5,780 nt of DNA from Methylococcales bacterium (GTDB lineage Bacteria > Pseudomonadota > Gammaproteobacteria > Methylococcales > Methylomonadaceae), in the NCBI GenBank assembly GCA_023144875.1, contig JAGLEW010000153.1, positions 1-5,780 on the forward strand. Direction: 5' to 3'. Below, piece after piece: positions 5,573 to 5,780 of the stretch. The notes beneath the pieces are model-generated. The model was not told the origin of the DNA, did not search any database, and saw only the letters and a list, made by a program, of their open reading frames with translations. Position numbers and translations under genes: made by a program. Each line of letters starts with the position of its first letter. Position 1 is the stretch's first letter.

Positions 5573-5780
5573 ATGTCATTAAGAAGAACCAAAATTTTAG
5601 CGACACTCGGCCCTGCAACCGATAAAGAAGGTGTTTTAGAAAAATTATTTCATGCAGGCGTTGATGTTGTACGGTTAAATTTTTCACACGGCGTTGCCCA
5701 AGATCATATTGACCGTGCCAATGCTGTCCGTGAATTAAGTAAAAAAACGGGTCGTCGTGTCGGTATTCTTGCTGACTTAC
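5573..5780 (+). CDS. pyk: Pyruvate kinase, 5' part (3' end outside window)
   Basis: Pyruvate kinase transfers phosphate from phosphoenolpyruvate to ADP, giving pyruvate and ATP in the last step of glycolysis. The visible 69 residues match the N-terminus of the barrel domain: RRTKILATLGPAT (4-16), the usual opening, then AGVDVVRLNFSHG (28-40), containing the substrate/cation-site Arg and the NFSHG motif, and GRRVGILADL near the edge, which in the family leads into the DLxGPKIR segment. The ATG at 5573 gives the usual N-terminus. Only a weak AGG (5564-5566), overlapping the gap stop, serves as ribosome binding site, so translation may depend on coupling to gap. The gene continues past the window. 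Confidence 0.95.
   Translation, partial: MSLRRTKILATLGPATDKEGVLEKLFHAGVDVVRLNFSHGVAQDHIDRANAVRELSKKTGRRVGILADL

Noticed and set aside
1..5780. CRISPR array, tRNA, insertion sequence or phage attachment site.
   Set aside because: No regularly spaced repeats, cloverleaf-like sequence, transposase fragment or flanking direct repeats were seen.

Overview
The window looks like a chromosomal segment from a low-GC gammaproteobacterium. The L20 fragment, the GAPDH and the pyruvate kinase start all read as proteobacterial housekeeping proteins. The exact lineage cannot be fixed by eye; a sulfur- or methane-oxidising group of the Thiotrichales/Methylococcales type is only a guess.

Layout: (1) bases 1-307, + strand: the 3' part of rplT (ribosomal protein L20). 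(2) 328-356: a symmetrical hairpin with A and T tracts that can terminate both the rightward rplT transcript and the leftward operon. (3) 378-4229, - strand: a tight two-gene operon read right to left. The first gene encodes a 902-residue membrane-anchored sensor: periplasmic helical domain, PAS, SpoIIE/PP2C-type phosphatase, and a C-terminal SpoIIAB/RsbW-like ATPase (kinase) domain. Three bases after its stop comes a 379-residue protein made of an N-terminal STAS (anti-anti-sigma-type) domain fused to a cytoplasmic PhnD-like substrate-binding-protein fold. (4) 4230-4551: a 322-base divergent intergenic region with promoter candidates for both directions and several inverted repeats. (5) 4552-5565, + strand: gap (glyceraldehyde-3-phosphate dehydrogenase), followed 7 bases later by the 5' part of pyk (pyruvate kinase), an apparent lower-glycolysis operon.

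The most interesting part is the leftward operon. Together the two proteins make a plausible self-contained partner-switching module: one membrane receptor carries both the phosphatase and the kinase expected to act on a STAS serine, and the adjacent gene supplies a STAS protein with that serine (Ser59). The unusual element is the binding-protein-like domain on the STAS protein, which has no signal peptide and should sit in the cytoplasm. It could be a small-molecule sensor or a protein-interaction output. No sigma factor, anti-sigma factor or diguanylate cyclase is in the window, so the downstream target is unknown. The neighbouring housekeeping genes appear functionally unrelated.
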